A stretch of DNA of 64,000 nt from Phenylobacterium sp. (GCA_004799545.1 SSMU01000005.1:62001-126000); one strand, 5' to 3'. Positions 9,169 through 18,089 are shown, numbered from the stretch's first letter. Numbers and translations are program-made. Notes: generated by a model not told the origin, from the letters alone.

Positions 9169-9172
<4 letters not shown>
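8291..9172 (+). CDS. ABC transporter permease, SsuC/TauC type
   Basis: A 293-residue inner-membrane permease. After a charged N-terminal extension it has about six transmembrane helices (first at residues ~48-68). The cytoplasmic EAA-like loop VELAETLGLSRWAFIRQVVLPGALPG contacts the ATPase. Its stop overlaps the ATPase start in ATGA (9169-9172), indicating translational coupling. It forms an importer with the flanking binding protein and ATPase. Confidence 0.9.
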
Positions 9173-9915
<743 letters not shown>

Positions 9916-9938
9916 CCCCTTCGTCCGGAGACAACGCC

Positions 9939-11336
9939 ATGTCCGCCCAACCTCGCCAGATCAAGCTCGGCGCCTTCCTACAGGCCACAGGCCACCATGT
10001 GGCGGCCTGGCTGCATCCCGAGAGCCAGGCCGACGCCGGCCTCAACCTGGCGCACTACAAGGCCCTGGCCCAGGAGGCCGAGCGCGGGAAGTTCGACCTG
10101 GTGTTCGTGGCCGACAGCCCCGGCGGCTACGGAAATCCGCACGACATCGAGGTCTACAGCCGCGACGGCAAGACCGCCCACTTCGAGCCGGTGACGCTGT
10201 GGTCGGCGCTCTCGCAGGTGACCCGGAACATCGGCTTCGTGGCCACCTCGACCACCACCTACGAGGACCCCTATACGACCGCCCGCAAGTTCGCCTCGCT
10301 CGACTGGATCTCCGGCGGCCGGGCGGCCTGGAACGTGGTCACCACCGGCGCCGACGTCTCGCCCAATTTCAGCGTGCCGGCGCATTTGGAGCATTCCCGC
10401 CGCTACGAGCGGGCCGAGGAATATATCGACGTGGTGAAGGGCCTCTGGGACTCCTATGAGGACGACGCCTTCATCCGCGACCGCGAGCGCGGCGTCTTCC
10501 TCGACCCGGAGAAGCTGCACCTGCTGAACCACAAGGGGGCGCATTTCCAGGTCCGCGGTCCGCTGAACATCGGCCGCCCGCCGCAGGGCTATCCGGTGAT
10601 CGTCCAGGCGGGCGCCTCCGACGCCGGTCGCGAGCTCGCCGCCCGCACCGCAGAGGTGATCTTCACCGCCAACCTGACCCTCGGGGACGCCCAGGACTTC
10701 TACGCCGACGTGAAGGCCCGCCTGGCGAAGTTCGGCCGCCGGCCGGACCAGCTGCTGGTGATGCCGGGGATCTTCCCGGTGCTCGGCGGCACCGAAGCCG
10801 AGGCGCAGGCGAATTACGAGGCCCTGCAGGCCCTGGTCCATCCCGCGGTGGCCTGGAGCATCCTCAAGCGCCACTACGTCGGCGTCGACCTCTCCGGCCT
10901 GTCGCTGGACGACAAGGCGCCGCCCCTGCCCGACGACACCAACGGCTCCAAGAGCCGGCTGAAGCTGGTCTCCGACCTGGTCGAACGCGAGCAGCCCACT
11001 CTACGCGGACTCTACCGCGCCATCGCCACCGCGCGCGGGCACCGCACCGTCGTCGGCACGCCCGAGCAGATCGCCGACGCCATCCAGGACTGGTTCGAGC
11101 ATGGCGCGGCCGACGGCTTCAACATCATGCCGCCGGTGCTGCCCACAGCCCTCACCGACTTCGTCGATCAGGTCGTGCCGATCCTGCAAAGGCGCGGCCT
11201 GTTCCGCACCGACTACGAAGGCCCGACCCTGCGCGACAACCTCGGCCTGGCGCGCCCCGCCAACAGCCTGGCCCGCCGGGCGGCGGCCGAGGCCCAGGCG
11301 CCCTCGGCCGAATTCGCCCAGGCGGCGTTCGGCTGA
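9939..11336 (+). CDS. FMN-dependent monooxygenase, NtaA/SnaA/DszA/SoxA type
   Basis: A 465-residue luciferase-like (LLM) flavin monooxygenase. It uses FMNH2 from a separate reductase and O2; relatives cleave C-S or C-N bonds (dibenzothiophene sulfone, nitrilotriacetate, sulfonates). Family signatures are IKLGAFLQATGHHVAAWLHP at the N-terminus, SGGRAAWNVVTT (~residues 125-136) and GYPVIVQAGASDAGRELAA (~220-238). The ATG at 9939 is preceded by CCGGAG at 8 bases; a longer in-frame opening to 9423 is a shadow of the ATPase gene. Its stop overlaps the next start by one base. In this operon it is the likely second desulfurising enzyme alongside the dioxygenase. Confidence 0.9.
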   Translation: MSAQPRQIKLGAFLQATGHHVAAWLHPESQADAGLNLAHYKALAQEAERGKFDLVFVADSPGGYGNPHDIEVYSRDGKTAHFEPVTLWSALSQVTRNIGFVATSTTTYEDPYTTARKFASLDWISGGRAAWNVVTTGADVSPNFSVPAHLEHSRRYERAEEYIDVVKGLWDSYEDDAFIRDRERGVFLDPEKLHLLNHKGAHFQVRGPLNIGRPPQGYPVIVQAGASDAGRELAARTAEVIFTANLTLGDAQDFYADVKARLAKFGRRPDQLLVMPGIFPVLGGTEAEAQANYEALQALVHPAVAWSILKRHYVGVDLSGLSLDDKAPPLPDDTNGSKSRLKLVSDLVEREQPTLRGLYRAIATARGHRTVVGTPEQIADAIQDWFEHGAADGFNIMPPVLPTALTDFVDQVVPILQRRGLFRTDYEGPTLRDNLGLARPANSLARRAAAEAQAPSAEFAQAAFG

Positions 11337-11902
11337 TGTCGGCCGCGCTGCAACCGGCTGCGGCCGGAACGCCGACGCGCAGGTCCCTCGGCAAGGTGCT
11401 GCACGCCGCGCCGTCCCACCCCGTCTGGTCGGACACGCCGATCCCGCGCGATGTGCTGGAGCAGCTGCACGCCCTGATGAGCCTTGGCCCGACCATGGTC
11501 GACGCCTCGCCCACCCGGGTGCTGTTCCTGAACAGCGGCTCGGCCAAGGCGCGCCTCGCGCCGCTCGTGCCAGACCGCGCCCGCGACGAGGTCCTGGCCG
11601 CGCCGGCCTGCGCCGTCGTGGGCTATGACGTGGACTTCGCTGAGCAGCTGGTGGAGTTCCTGCCGCGGACGACGGCGGTCAGGTCCTGCTTCGAGGATCC
11701 GGAAATCGTCCGCCAGACGGCCGCCCGCAACGGCGCCCTGCAGGGCGCCTACCTGATCGTCGCGGCGCGCTCGCTCGGCCTGGAGGCCGCGGCCGTGCCG
11801 GAGTTCGACGAGGCGGGCGTCTCCTTCGAGTTCTTCCGCGGTCCGCGCATCCGGGCGAACTTCCTGTGTAGCCTGGGCTATCCGGCGGCCGCCGGGCGCT
11901 GA
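11336..11902 (+). CDS. Nitroreductase-family flavoprotein, RutE/HadB-like
   Basis: A 188-residue FMN-binding protein whose layout follows RutE (malonic semialdehyde reductase). It has ALMSLGPTMVDASPTRVLF near the N-terminus, then VVGYDVDFAEQLVEFLP and NGALQGAYLIVAARSLGLEA, ending in FLCSLGYP. Residues matching the FMN-phosphate site lie in the first block. Its ATG overlaps the stop of the monooxygenase (TGATG), so the two are made together. I infer it may supply reduced flavin to the monooxygenase or reduce an aldehyde released from the carbon skeleton. No separate flavin reductase is present nearby. Confidence 0.8.
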   Translation: MSAALQPAAAGTPTRRSLGKVLHAAPSHPVWSDTPIPRDVLEQLHALMSLGPTMVDASPTRVLFLNSGSAKARLAPLVPDRARDEVLAAPACAVVGYDVDFAEQLVEFLPRTTAVRSCFEDPEIVRQTAARNGALQGAYLIVAARSLGLEAAAVPEFDEAGVSFEFFRGPRIRANFLCSLGYPAAAGR

Positions 11903-11912
11903 GCCAGGCCGC

Positions 11913-13121
11913 CTAGCGCCGGGCCGCCTCGGCGGCGGCCAGCACCCGCAGGAAGTTGCCACCCCAGATCTGGGCGATCTGCGCCTCGGTGTAGCCGCGC
12001 GCGACCAGCTCCCGGGTCAGGTTGGGCGCCTCGCTCTCGTCGGCGAAGCCGGTGATCCCCGCGCCGTGGTTGAAGTCGCTGCCGATGCCCACGTGGTCCA
12101 CGCCGACCCGTTTGGCGATGTAGTCGATGTGATCGACGTACTGCTTGAGGTCGGCGCGCGGATAGAGCGCCCGGTAGGCGTCCAGGAACCCCGCCTGCCG
12201 GCTCGGCTCCAGCGCCGCCAGGCCCTGGTCGCCGGCGCCGGGCGGCAGCCCATATTGCTGGCGGAGCGCCGCGAGCCTGGCGTCGTAGCCAGCCGGCCTG
12301 GGGACCAGGTAGGCGTTGAACGGCGTCACCTGGATCACCCCGCCCTTCCGGGCGATGGCGTCGATCTCGGCGTCCGACAGGTTGCGGGTCGCATCGACCA
12401 GGGCGCGGACGTCGGAGTGGGTGGCGACCACCGGCACGCGGGAGATCTCCAGGGTCTGGAACACGCCCTTGGGCGTCAGCTGTGAGACGTCCACCAGCAC
12501 GCCGAGGTCGTTCAGCCGCCGGACCGCCGCCTTGCCCGCCTCCGAAAGGCCGCCGTTCGGCTCCCCGGCCCCGGCCTGGGGCCGCGAGGAATCGGCGAAG
12601 GCGTTGTTGCCGGCGTGCGCCAGGCCCGCCACCCGCACGCCGTCGGCGTAGAGCCGGTCGAAGCCGGCCACATCGCCGTTCAGCCAGTAGGCGTTGAGGA
12701 AGCCCACCAGCACCGCGATCTTGCCGCTGCCGACGATGCGCGGCACGTCGGCGGCGCTGAGCGCCAGCTCGGCGTCCTGCGGATTGTCGCGCACCAGGGC
12801 CTTGATCGCCGCCAGCTTGGCCAGGGCTTCCGTGCGCGCCGCGGCATAGCCCTCCGGCGTCGGCGGCCCGGTGGGCGCGAAGACCGCCAGCACCACGGCG
12901 TCCACCCCACCGGCCCGCAGTTGCGAGAGCCCCGCCTGCGGCGTCGCCGGCGGCGTCCTGGGCAAGAGCACATCCACATGGCTGTCGAGGGTCAGGACCC
13001 GCCGATGGATCTGTGCCGCCGGATCGCTCGTCTGAGCGAACACCGCGCCGGACGCGCCCAAAGCCAGGGCCGCGCCGATCGAGGCGAGCGCCAGCCGCGC
13101 CGCATCGTGTTTGGAAGTCAT
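11913..13121 (-). CDS. Membrane dipeptidase (M19) family protein with altered metal site
   Basis: A 402-residue M19-type TIM barrel with an N-terminal signal peptide (cleavage near AVFAQ, residue ~30). Metal ligands HxD are present at H48/D50 (LDSHVDV), as are the later His in VVATHSD and Asp in GIGSDFNH. Two canonical ligands look replaced. The G(I/V)EGG or GIENG motif carrying the bridging Glu reads GFLNA, and the DLSH histidine reads DVSQ. Compare the canonical copy at 15448-16764. The ATG at 13121 is chosen because the signal peptide starts there; GTG/ATG starts at 13160/13157 would overlap the candidate operator 13160-13176. It is convergent with the sulfur operon and probably under the same regulator. 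Confidence 0.85.
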   Translation of the reverse strand: MTSKHDAARLALASIGAALALGASGAVFAQTSDPAAQIHRRVLTLDSHVDVLLPRTPPATPQAGLSQLRAGGVDAVVLAVFAPTGPPTPEGYAAARTEALAKLAAIKALVRDNPQDAELALSAADVPRIVGSGKIAVLVGFLNAYWLNGDVAGFDRLYADGVRVAGLAHAGNNAFADSSRPQAGAGEPNGGLSEAGKAAVRRLNDLGVLVDVSQLTPKGVFQTLEISRVPVVATHSDVRALVDATRNLSDAEIDAIARKGGVIQVTPFNAYLVPRPAGYDARLAALRQQYGLPPGAGDQGLAALEPSRQAGFLDAYRALYPRADLKQYVDHIDYIAKRVGVDHVGIGSDFNHGAGITGFADESEAPNLTRELVARGYTEAQIAQIWGGNFLRVLAAAEAARR

Positions 13122-13159
13122 GAGGATCGGCGCTCCCGCTCGCGTCAGAAGCCCCATCA

Positions 13160-13176
13160 CCTACTTGATCACTAGG
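13160..13176. promoter_or_regulatory. Candidate operator 3 of the sulfur block
   Basis: CCTAC-TTGATCA-CTAGG, 38 bases upstream of the M19 gene at 13121 (which reads leftward). It aligns with the sites at 5308-5324 and 6026-6042, and four of five arm positions are symmetrical. This is the evidence for placing the distal M19 gene in the same regulon. Confidence 0.55.
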
Positions 13177-13284
13177 ATTTGCAATGGAGATTCTCTCAGG
13201 CCGCTGTTAGAGCGCGTCGCCGAGACCCATGGACGGTCGCCGGACACGTTGCTCGGGTCGGCGCGCGAGATCGAAGGACCGGCC

Positions 13285-13344
13285 ATGACCGACCGTCTGC
13301 CCATCATCGACATGGCGCCGCTGTTCGATCCCGACGTGTTCTGA
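13285..13344 (+). pseudogene. 5' remnant of a 2OG-Fe(II) oxygenase gene
   Basis: A 19-residue open frame, MTDRLPIIDMAPLFDPDVF, that matches the first 16 residues of the intact isopenicillin-N-synthase-like oxygenase at 38247 ([16 protein letters not shown]). Similarity also covers about 80 bases upstream of the start, including CCCATGGACGG. After FDP the reading frame ends in TGA, and 13 bases later the dispersed repeat copy B begins. It looks like a duplicate gene deleted from its 5' end onward, with the breakpoint near the repeat. Confidence 0.7.
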
Positions 13345-13357
13345 CTTCATAGGCGCG

Positions 13358-13460
13358 GAGACCAATCTGGCCGCGACTGCGTCCACGACCATTCATTCCC
13401 CGCCTGGCGCGGGCGAATTCCCTCCCCATGAATGGACGCGAGAAGTCCGCCCCTTAGGCG
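13358..13460. repeat. Dispersed palindromic repeat, copy B
   Basis: About 103 bases matching 777-880, with only a handful of substitutions and one length difference over the shared blocks. The outer arms CCATTCAT and ATGAATGG are perfectly inverted in this copy, giving an extended hairpin. It lies directly downstream of the oxygenase remnant and upstream (convergent side) of the TetR gene. No ORF or target-site duplication is evident. Confidence 0.7.
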
Positions 13461-13568
13461 CGCGGCGAAGCCACCGCGATCTGGGAGCGGGATCCGCGCC
13501 TTCCAAACCGTCAAACCCCGGCCCCGAGCTCCGGCTGCGGGGCCGACGGCGAGACCTCGGTTGCAGCG

Positions 13569-14141
13569 TCAGCTTGATCCCTCCGCGAGATCGAACTCGA
13601 TCCCTGCAAGCAGGGCGCGCAGGCCATACTCGAAGGCGGCGTCGGATCTCGCCGCGCCGGACGCCTGCTCAGACAAGGCGACGCCCAGCGCATAGCGCGC
13701 AAGCGCCAGAAACGCATACCGGGCGCGCTCGGCCGGGAGTCCTGCCGCCAGCAGCCGCGCAAGGCTGGGCCCAAGGCGGAGGGCTCGTCGAGCCTCGGTC
13801 GGTCGCGCGCCGGCCAGGAGCCTCGCACCATCCCGCCGCGAGAGCGCCGCGCGACGAATGCCCCGCGCGCCGTCTGCGAGCCAGCCGCGCCAGTCGTCAC
13901 CCGCGTCCGGCTCAGGAAGCGCGCCGGCGATCAGGACCTCGGCCATCTGGTCGCGCAGCTCCCCCATGCTGCCGAAGTGCCAGTACAGCGAAGGCCCGCT
14001 GACCCCGAGGGCTTCGGCCAGCCTGCGCGTGCTCAGCGCATCGAGGCCAACCCGATCGAGAAGGTCGAGCGCGGCGCGCACGATCGCATCACGATCCAGC
14101 GGTTGCCGGCTCGCGGCGGGGCTTGACGGATCCTGCGGCAT
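13569..14141 (-). CDS. TetR-family regulator (TetR-class C-terminal domain)
   Basis: A 190-residue repressor. The helix-turn-helix occupies residues ~15-62 (IVRAALDLLDRVGLDALSTRRLAEALGVSGPSLYWHFGS). The C-terminal half, with GARGIRRAALSRRDGARLLAG and ALGVALSEQ, resembles the drug-binding domain of TetR itself rather than generic TetR-fold regulators. It is divergent from a secreted alpha/beta hydrolase across 71 bases containing a palindrome (14150-14166). It probably represses itself and that hydrolase; the inducer is unknown. Confidence 0.88.
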   Translation of the reverse strand: MPQDPSSPAASRQPLDRDAIVRAALDLLDRVGLDALSTRRLAEALGVSGPSLYWHFGSMGELRDQMAEVLIAGALPEPDAGDDWRGWLADGARGIRRAALSRRDGARLLAGARPTEARRALRLGPSLARLLAAGLPAERARYAFLALARYALGVALSEQASGAARSDAAFEYGLRALLAGIEFDLAEGSS

Positions 14142-14149
14142 GGCGCCTT

Positions 14150-14166
14150 CCTTAGCACTGCTAGGG
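14150..14166. promoter_or_regulatory. Palindromic operator candidate for the TetR regulator
   Basis: CCTTAGCA-C-TGCTAGGG, with 7 of 8 arm positions symmetrical. It starts 9 bases from the TetR ATG in the short gap shared with the divergent hydrolase gene. Its size and symmetry are typical of TetR operators. Confidence 0.55.
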
Positions 14167-14212
14167 AGCCGCGGCGACAGACCGGGGCCGGCGGGCGGTG
14201 GGAGAAAACCTG

Positions 14213-15325
14213 ATGGAACGCACAGGGCTGCGGGGCAAGCTCATCGGCCTGATTCTGGGCGGTCTCTTGGCCGTGATGGCCGGTCCGGTCCTGGCCGAGC
14301 CCGCCCATACCCTGCTTGGGGTCGACTGCGACGCCCCGCCGCTCTGGCACTGCCCCGACACCGAATGCCTGGGCGCAGTGGTCACCCAGCAGGGCGCCAC
14401 GGTGGAGATGAAGACCCGCCGCCCGTTCTTCCTCGACTGTCCGGCGGGCTACAAGCCCGGCGACAAGGTCAATGTGGTGCTCGCCCTGCACGGCGGCGGG
14501 TCCTACGGCAACTGGCAGCGCAACTACTTCCCGGCCATGGACGTGAAGGACAAGTACCGGCTGGTGATCGTCACGCCCAATTCACCTACCCGGGTGTGGA
14601 CCGAGGCCGACGACGACTACCTGCACAACCTGGTGGACCTGGTGGTGGGCACGGTGGGCAAGGCCAACGTCGATCACTTCATCCTGGCCGGCCACAGCCA
14701 GGGCGGCCTGACCTCCAACCGGATCATCTGCACCGACTATTTCAAGGACAAGGTGGACGTCCGCATCAGCCTGTCCGGCGGACGCATCGGCCCGGTGACC
14801 CCGGCCAACCGTGGTTTCGGCGGCGGCTTCCCGCAGGTCTATCGCTCGGGCGACGCCAGCTTGAAGCCGCCGCCGCCCTTCCGCTTCCCGCCGACGCCTC
14901 CGGGGCCGCCCGGCGGGGCCTGCGACTACTCCTTCATCTTCTCCAACGGCGAATATGAGTCGATCCCCGTCGCCACCTCGCCGCTGGCCGACAAGTTCGG
15001 CTGCGGCCCGCGCGTCGAGCTGCCCGATGTCATCGATCCGAAGCCCGGCTACGTCTGGGACGCCACCCGCCAGGACCCCGGCACGGACGGCTGGGGCCAC
15101 TATCCGAAATCGGGGCGCACGCTGGTCTACGAGTTCCCGAGCTGCAGAGACGGCCGCGTCGTGGCGGACTTCGTGAAGCTGCAGAAGGGTCACACGGAAG
15201 GCTACGAGCCCAACGTCACCGACGCGATCATCGCCATGGCCGTAAAGGCCAAAGGGGGAAAGATCGCCCGCGGCGCCTGGGATCCGCCGCCGCCGCCGCC
15301 GCCGTCGCGCAGCCCGTTCGGCTGA
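14213..15325 (+). CDS. Secreted alpha/beta hydrolase
   Basis: A 370-residue exported hydrolase. A signal peptide occupies residues ~1-29 (hydrophobic LIGLILGGLLAVMAG, cleavage after VLA). The oxyanion segment LHGGGSYGNW and the nucleophile elbow GHSQGG are intact, placing it among esterase/PHB-depolymerase-like hydrolases. A proline-rich stretch interrupts the middle, and the C-terminus ends in seven prolines. The ATG at 14213 is chosen for GGGAG 8 bases upstream; an upstream in-frame GTG at 14198 is less likely. Divergent TetR control is likely. The substrate is unknown. Confidence 0.8.
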   Translation: MERTGLRGKLIGLILGGLLAVMAGPVLAEPAHTLLGVDCDAPPLWHCPDTECLGAVVTQQGATVEMKTRRPFFLDCPAGYKPGDKVNVVLALHGGGSYGNWQRNYFPAMDVKDKYRLVIVTPNSPTRVWTEADDDYLHNLVDLVVGTVGKANVDHFILAGHSQGGLTSNRIICTDYFKDKVDVRISLSGGRIGPVTPANRGFGGGFPQVYRSGDASLKPPPPFRFPPTPPGPPGGACDYSFIFSNGEYESIPVATSPLADKFGCGPRVELPDVIDPKPGYVWDATRQDPGTDGWGHYPKSGRTLVYEFPSCRDGRVVADFVKLQKGHTEGYEPNVTDAIIAMAVKAKGGKIARGAWDPPPPPPPSRSPFG

Positions 15326-15351
15326 CAGCTCACCTGCGGGGCCGGGCGTGA

Positions 15352-15435
15352 GTCCGGTCCCCGACCTCCGGACAGGATCGAATTCGTCGGTCGGCGCCGA
15401 CGCAAATACCCGCGCGCGCAGCCGGAGACCCGGCT
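15352..15435. terminator. Hairpins between convergent genes
   Basis: The 122-base gap between the convergent hydrolase and M19 genes holds two perfect 6-bp stems: GTCCGG/CCGGAC (15352-15373) and AGCCGG-AGAC-CCGGCT (15420-15435). Neither is followed by a T-tract, so intrinsic termination is uncertain. Confidence 0.3.
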
Positions 15436-15447
15436 GGCCGATAGCGG

Positions 15448-16764
15448 TTACTTGGCGACGTCCAGGTCGGCCAGCGTCGCCGCCGAGGCCGGCGTGGTCG
15501 CTTGCAAGGTCCGGCCCACGCCTTCCGCGCCGCGAAGCACCCGCAGCACATTGCCGCCCGCCAATTTCGCCAGCGCCTCGTCGCTCCAGCCGCGGCGCGC
15601 CAGTTCGGCGAACAGGGCCGGATATTTGTCGACGCCCTCCAGGCCGTCTGGCGTGTTGGGGATGCCGTCGAAGTCGGACCCAATCCCCACGCAGTCGGGC
15701 CCGCAGACCTTGGCGATGTGCTCGATGTGGTCGGCGACCATGGCCAGGGTGACGGGCGGGGCCGGATGGGCCTTGTCCCAGGCCGCCAGCGCCGCCTTGG
15801 CCTTGTCCGGCTGGCCGATGTAGAGGCCGCCGAACGGCGGGCTGTTGTAGCGGGCCTGTTCGGCCGAGCGGTCGGCCTCCCAGTGGGCGCGCGCTTCGGA
15901 GACGTAGATCGGCGCGAAGTCGACCATCACCACGCCGTGGTTCGCCGCCACCAGGGCCAGCACCGCGTCGGAGACGTTACGCGGGTGGTTGGAGAGCGCC
16001 CGCGAACCGGAGTGCGAGAAGATCACCGGCGCCTTGCTGGTCGCCAGCGCCGACTTCATGGTCTCCTCGGAGACGTGGCTGAGGTCGACCAGCATCCCCA
16101 GCCGGTTCATCTCGGCCACCACCTGCCGGCCAAACGGGGTCAGGCCATGATGCTCGGGATTGGCGGTGGCGGAGTCGGCCCAGCGGGTGTTGATGGCGTG
16201 GGTCAGGGTCATGTAGCGGGCGCCGGCGGCGTACATCTGCCGCAGGCTGGCCAGGCTGTCGTTGATCTGGTTGCCGCCCTCGACCCCGATCAGTGCCGCG
16301 ATCCGCCCGGCCGCGTGGATGCGCACGATATCGTCGGCCGTGTAGGCCATCTCGAAGTCGGCCGGATAGCGCTCGGCCAGCCGCTTCACCAGGTCGATCT
16401 GCTCAAACGTGGTCTGGACCGCGGCCGGTCCGATGATGCTCGACGGGATCCACACCGACCAGAACTGGCCGCCCATGCGGCCGGCCCGCATGCGCGGGAT
16501 GTCGGTCATCAGGCCGATACCGTCGGCCTCCGGCGAGGGCAGCTTCGAGGTGTCCGACGTCAGGTCCAGGCCCTCGAGCTTGCCGGCGAAGCGGATGCGG
16601 ATCTCCCAAGGCAGGTCGTTGTGGCCGTCGATCAGCGGCGTGCGGGCGAGCACGCGCTCGACGCGCGCGGCGATCTTCGGATCGGTCGGCTCAGCCGCGA
16701 CCGCAGCGCCCGCCAGGGCCAGCGACAGCGCGACCACGGCCGCTCGGGTCAGCAGATGCGTCAT
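15448..16764 (-). CDS. Membrane dipeptidase (M19, renal dipeptidase family)
   Basis: A 438-residue zinc dipeptidase with a signal peptide (residues 1-23, cleavage at VAA-EP). Relatives hydrolyse a broad range of dipeptides, including those with D- or dehydro-residues at the C-terminal position. All metal-site motifs are canonical: DGHNDLP (HxD), GVEGGN (bridging Glu), VDLSHVS, SHSGSRAL and GIGSDFDG. The ATG at 16764 has AAGGA at 6 bases; the longer frame to 16818 is rejected. The next upstream gene on the same strand, a serine hydrolase, ends 73 bases away. It serves as an internal reference for the altered M19 gene at 11913. Confidence 0.92.
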   Translation of the reverse strand: MTHLLTRAAVVALSLALAGAAVAAEPTDPKIAARVERVLARTPLIDGHNDLPWEIRIRFAGKLEGLDLTSDTSKLPSPEADGIGLMTDIPRMRAGRMGGQFWSVWIPSSIIGPAAVQTTFEQIDLVKRLAERYPADFEMAYTADDIVRIHAAGRIAALIGVEGGNQINDSLASLRQMYAAGARYMTLTHAINTRWADSATANPEHHGLTPFGRQVVAEMNRLGMLVDLSHVSEETMKSALATSKAPVIFSHSGSRALSNHPRNVSDAVLALVAANHGVVMVDFAPIYVSEARAHWEADRSAEQARYNSPPFGGLYIGQPDKAKAALAAWDKAHPAPPVTLAMVADHIEHIAKVCGPDCVGIGSDFDGIPNTPDGLEGVDKYPALFAELARRGWSDEALAKLAGGNVLRVLRGAEGVGRTLQATTPASAATLADLDVAK

Positions 16765-16837
16765 GGGAAATCCTTGGTGACAGCGCGGCGGGCGACGGCG
16801 CCGGCGCAAGCCTCGCACATGCTGCGCATCGATCCGC

Positions 16838-18007
16838 TCACGCCGCCAGGGCGGCGGCGCGCACCGTCGTCTGCAGCTCGGCCCAGGCCGGCCCGAAGGC
16901 CGGCGGCGCCTTGGCCCCGCCGTCGGTGTTGATGATCATGGCCAGGGTCACGTGCTCGGCCGGCAGCGTCTCCAGGTACGAGCCGAAGCCCTGGATGCTG
17001 CCGCCGTGTGAGACCGCCGCGTGGCCGTCCACCGGACCGACGCCGATCCCAAAGCCGTAGCGCACCGGGGCCTTCTCGCCCTTGCGGTTGGTCTGCATCG
17101 GCGGCGCGCCATCGTTCAGCGTGATCGGGGTCAGCATGGCCTGCAGCATGGCCGGCTGCAGCGCCCGGCCCCCCAGCAGCGCGACGTGCCAGGCGCAGAG
17201 GTCCTCGCAGGTGGAGCGCAGGGCGCCGGCCCCGCCCGGGTAGGTCATGGAGGTGAAGGAGGCGTTGTCGAAGCCGCTGGGCGCCTTCGGGTCGTCGGTG
17301 TAGCCGGCCGCCCGGTTGGGCACGATCTCGGCGGCGTCGTCGACGGCGGTGTGCGCCAGGCCCAGGGGCGTGAACAGGCGGGCCTGCATGAAGTCGCGAT
17401 AGGACTCGCCCGCGAGCTTCTCGATGACCACGCCCAGCAGCACGAAGCCGGTGTTGGAATAGCGGTAGTTGGTCCCCGGCTCAAACAGCAGCTTGGCGCC
17501 GGTGGCGCGCATCACCTCGAGCATCTGAGCGGTGTCGCGGTCGGTGCGGCTGGCCTGCCAGACCAGCTCCGGCGGGGTGGTCTCGGTGTAGTTGCCGAGC
17601 CCGGTGGTGTGGCTCAACAGGCGCCGGATGGTCAGGCGTTCGGCGTTGGGGAAGTCCGGGATGAACCGCGACAGCGGATCGTCCAGCGACAGCTTGCCGT
17701 CCTGGGCCAGCAGCAGGATCCCGGCGGCGGTGAACTGCTTGCTGACCGAGCCGATGCGGCAGACCGTGGCCGGGGTCATCGGCGTCGCGGTTTCGAGGTC
17801 CGCCTGGCCGTAGCCGCGGGAGAGGGCTGTCACGCCGGCCTTGCGCACGCAGACCTGCACGCCGGGGACGAGGCGTTCGGCGACCATCCTTCGCGCGACG
17901 GCGTCCACCTTGGCCCATCGGTTGGCGGGTTTCGCCAGCGACAGGCTGGGCGCCGCCGCCGCCAACGCCAGCAGGCCCGCCATGGATGCGCGTCGGCTCA
18001 GATGCAT
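16838..18007 (-). CDS. Serine hydrolase, beta-lactamase class C family
   Basis: A 389-residue exported enzyme of the AmpC/D-aminopeptidase/esterase clan. The N-terminus SRRASMAGLLALAAAAP fits a Tat or Sec signal. Catalytic motifs are SVSK (SxxK), YSN and HGG (in place of KTG). This pattern is common in peptidases and esterases that are not true beta-lactamases. The ATG at 18007 is chosen because the signal peptide begins there. It is divergent from the YkvI-like gene. The substrate is unknown. Confidence 0.87.
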   Translation of the reverse strand: MHLSRRASMAGLLALAAAAPSLSLAKPANRWAKVDAVARRMVAERLVPGVQVCVRKAGVTALSRGYGQADLETATPMTPATVCRIGSVSKQFTAAGILLLAQDGKLSLDDPLSRFIPDFPNAERLTIRRLLSHTTGLGNYTETTPPELVWQASRTDRDTAQMLEVMRATGAKLLFEPGTNYRYSNTGFVLLGVVIEKLAGESYRDFMQARLFTPLGLAHTAVDDAAEIVPNRAAGYTDDPKAPSGFDNASFTSMTYPGGAGALRSTCEDLCAWHVALLGGRALQPAMLQAMLTPITLNDGAPPMQTNRKGEKAPVRYGFGIGVGPVDGHAAVSHGGSIQGFGSYLETLPAEHVTLAMIINTDGGAKAPPAFGPAWAELQTTVRAAALAA

Positions 18008-18072
18008 GTGACCGCCCCGGGATTTCGATCCGGCCACAGTGCGCGCAATCCGGTGAGCCCGGCAACGGGGAA

Positions 18073-18089
18073 TTTTCCGATTGGGAAAA
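18073..18089. promoter_or_regulatory. Inverted repeat in divergent promoter region
   Basis: TTTTCC-GATTG-GGAAAA, perfect 6-base arms, in the 251-base gap between the divergent serine hydrolase (starts 18007) and YkvI-like gene (starts 18259). It is AT-rich against a GC-rich background, so it is a plausible operator. No dedicated regulator is adjacent. Confidence 0.35.

Noticed and set aside
15280..15305. CCG-repeat tract as a microsatellite of regulatory interest
   Set aside because: It is in frame and simply encodes the seven-proline tail of the secreted hydrolase. Slippage is possible, but nothing else supports a switch.
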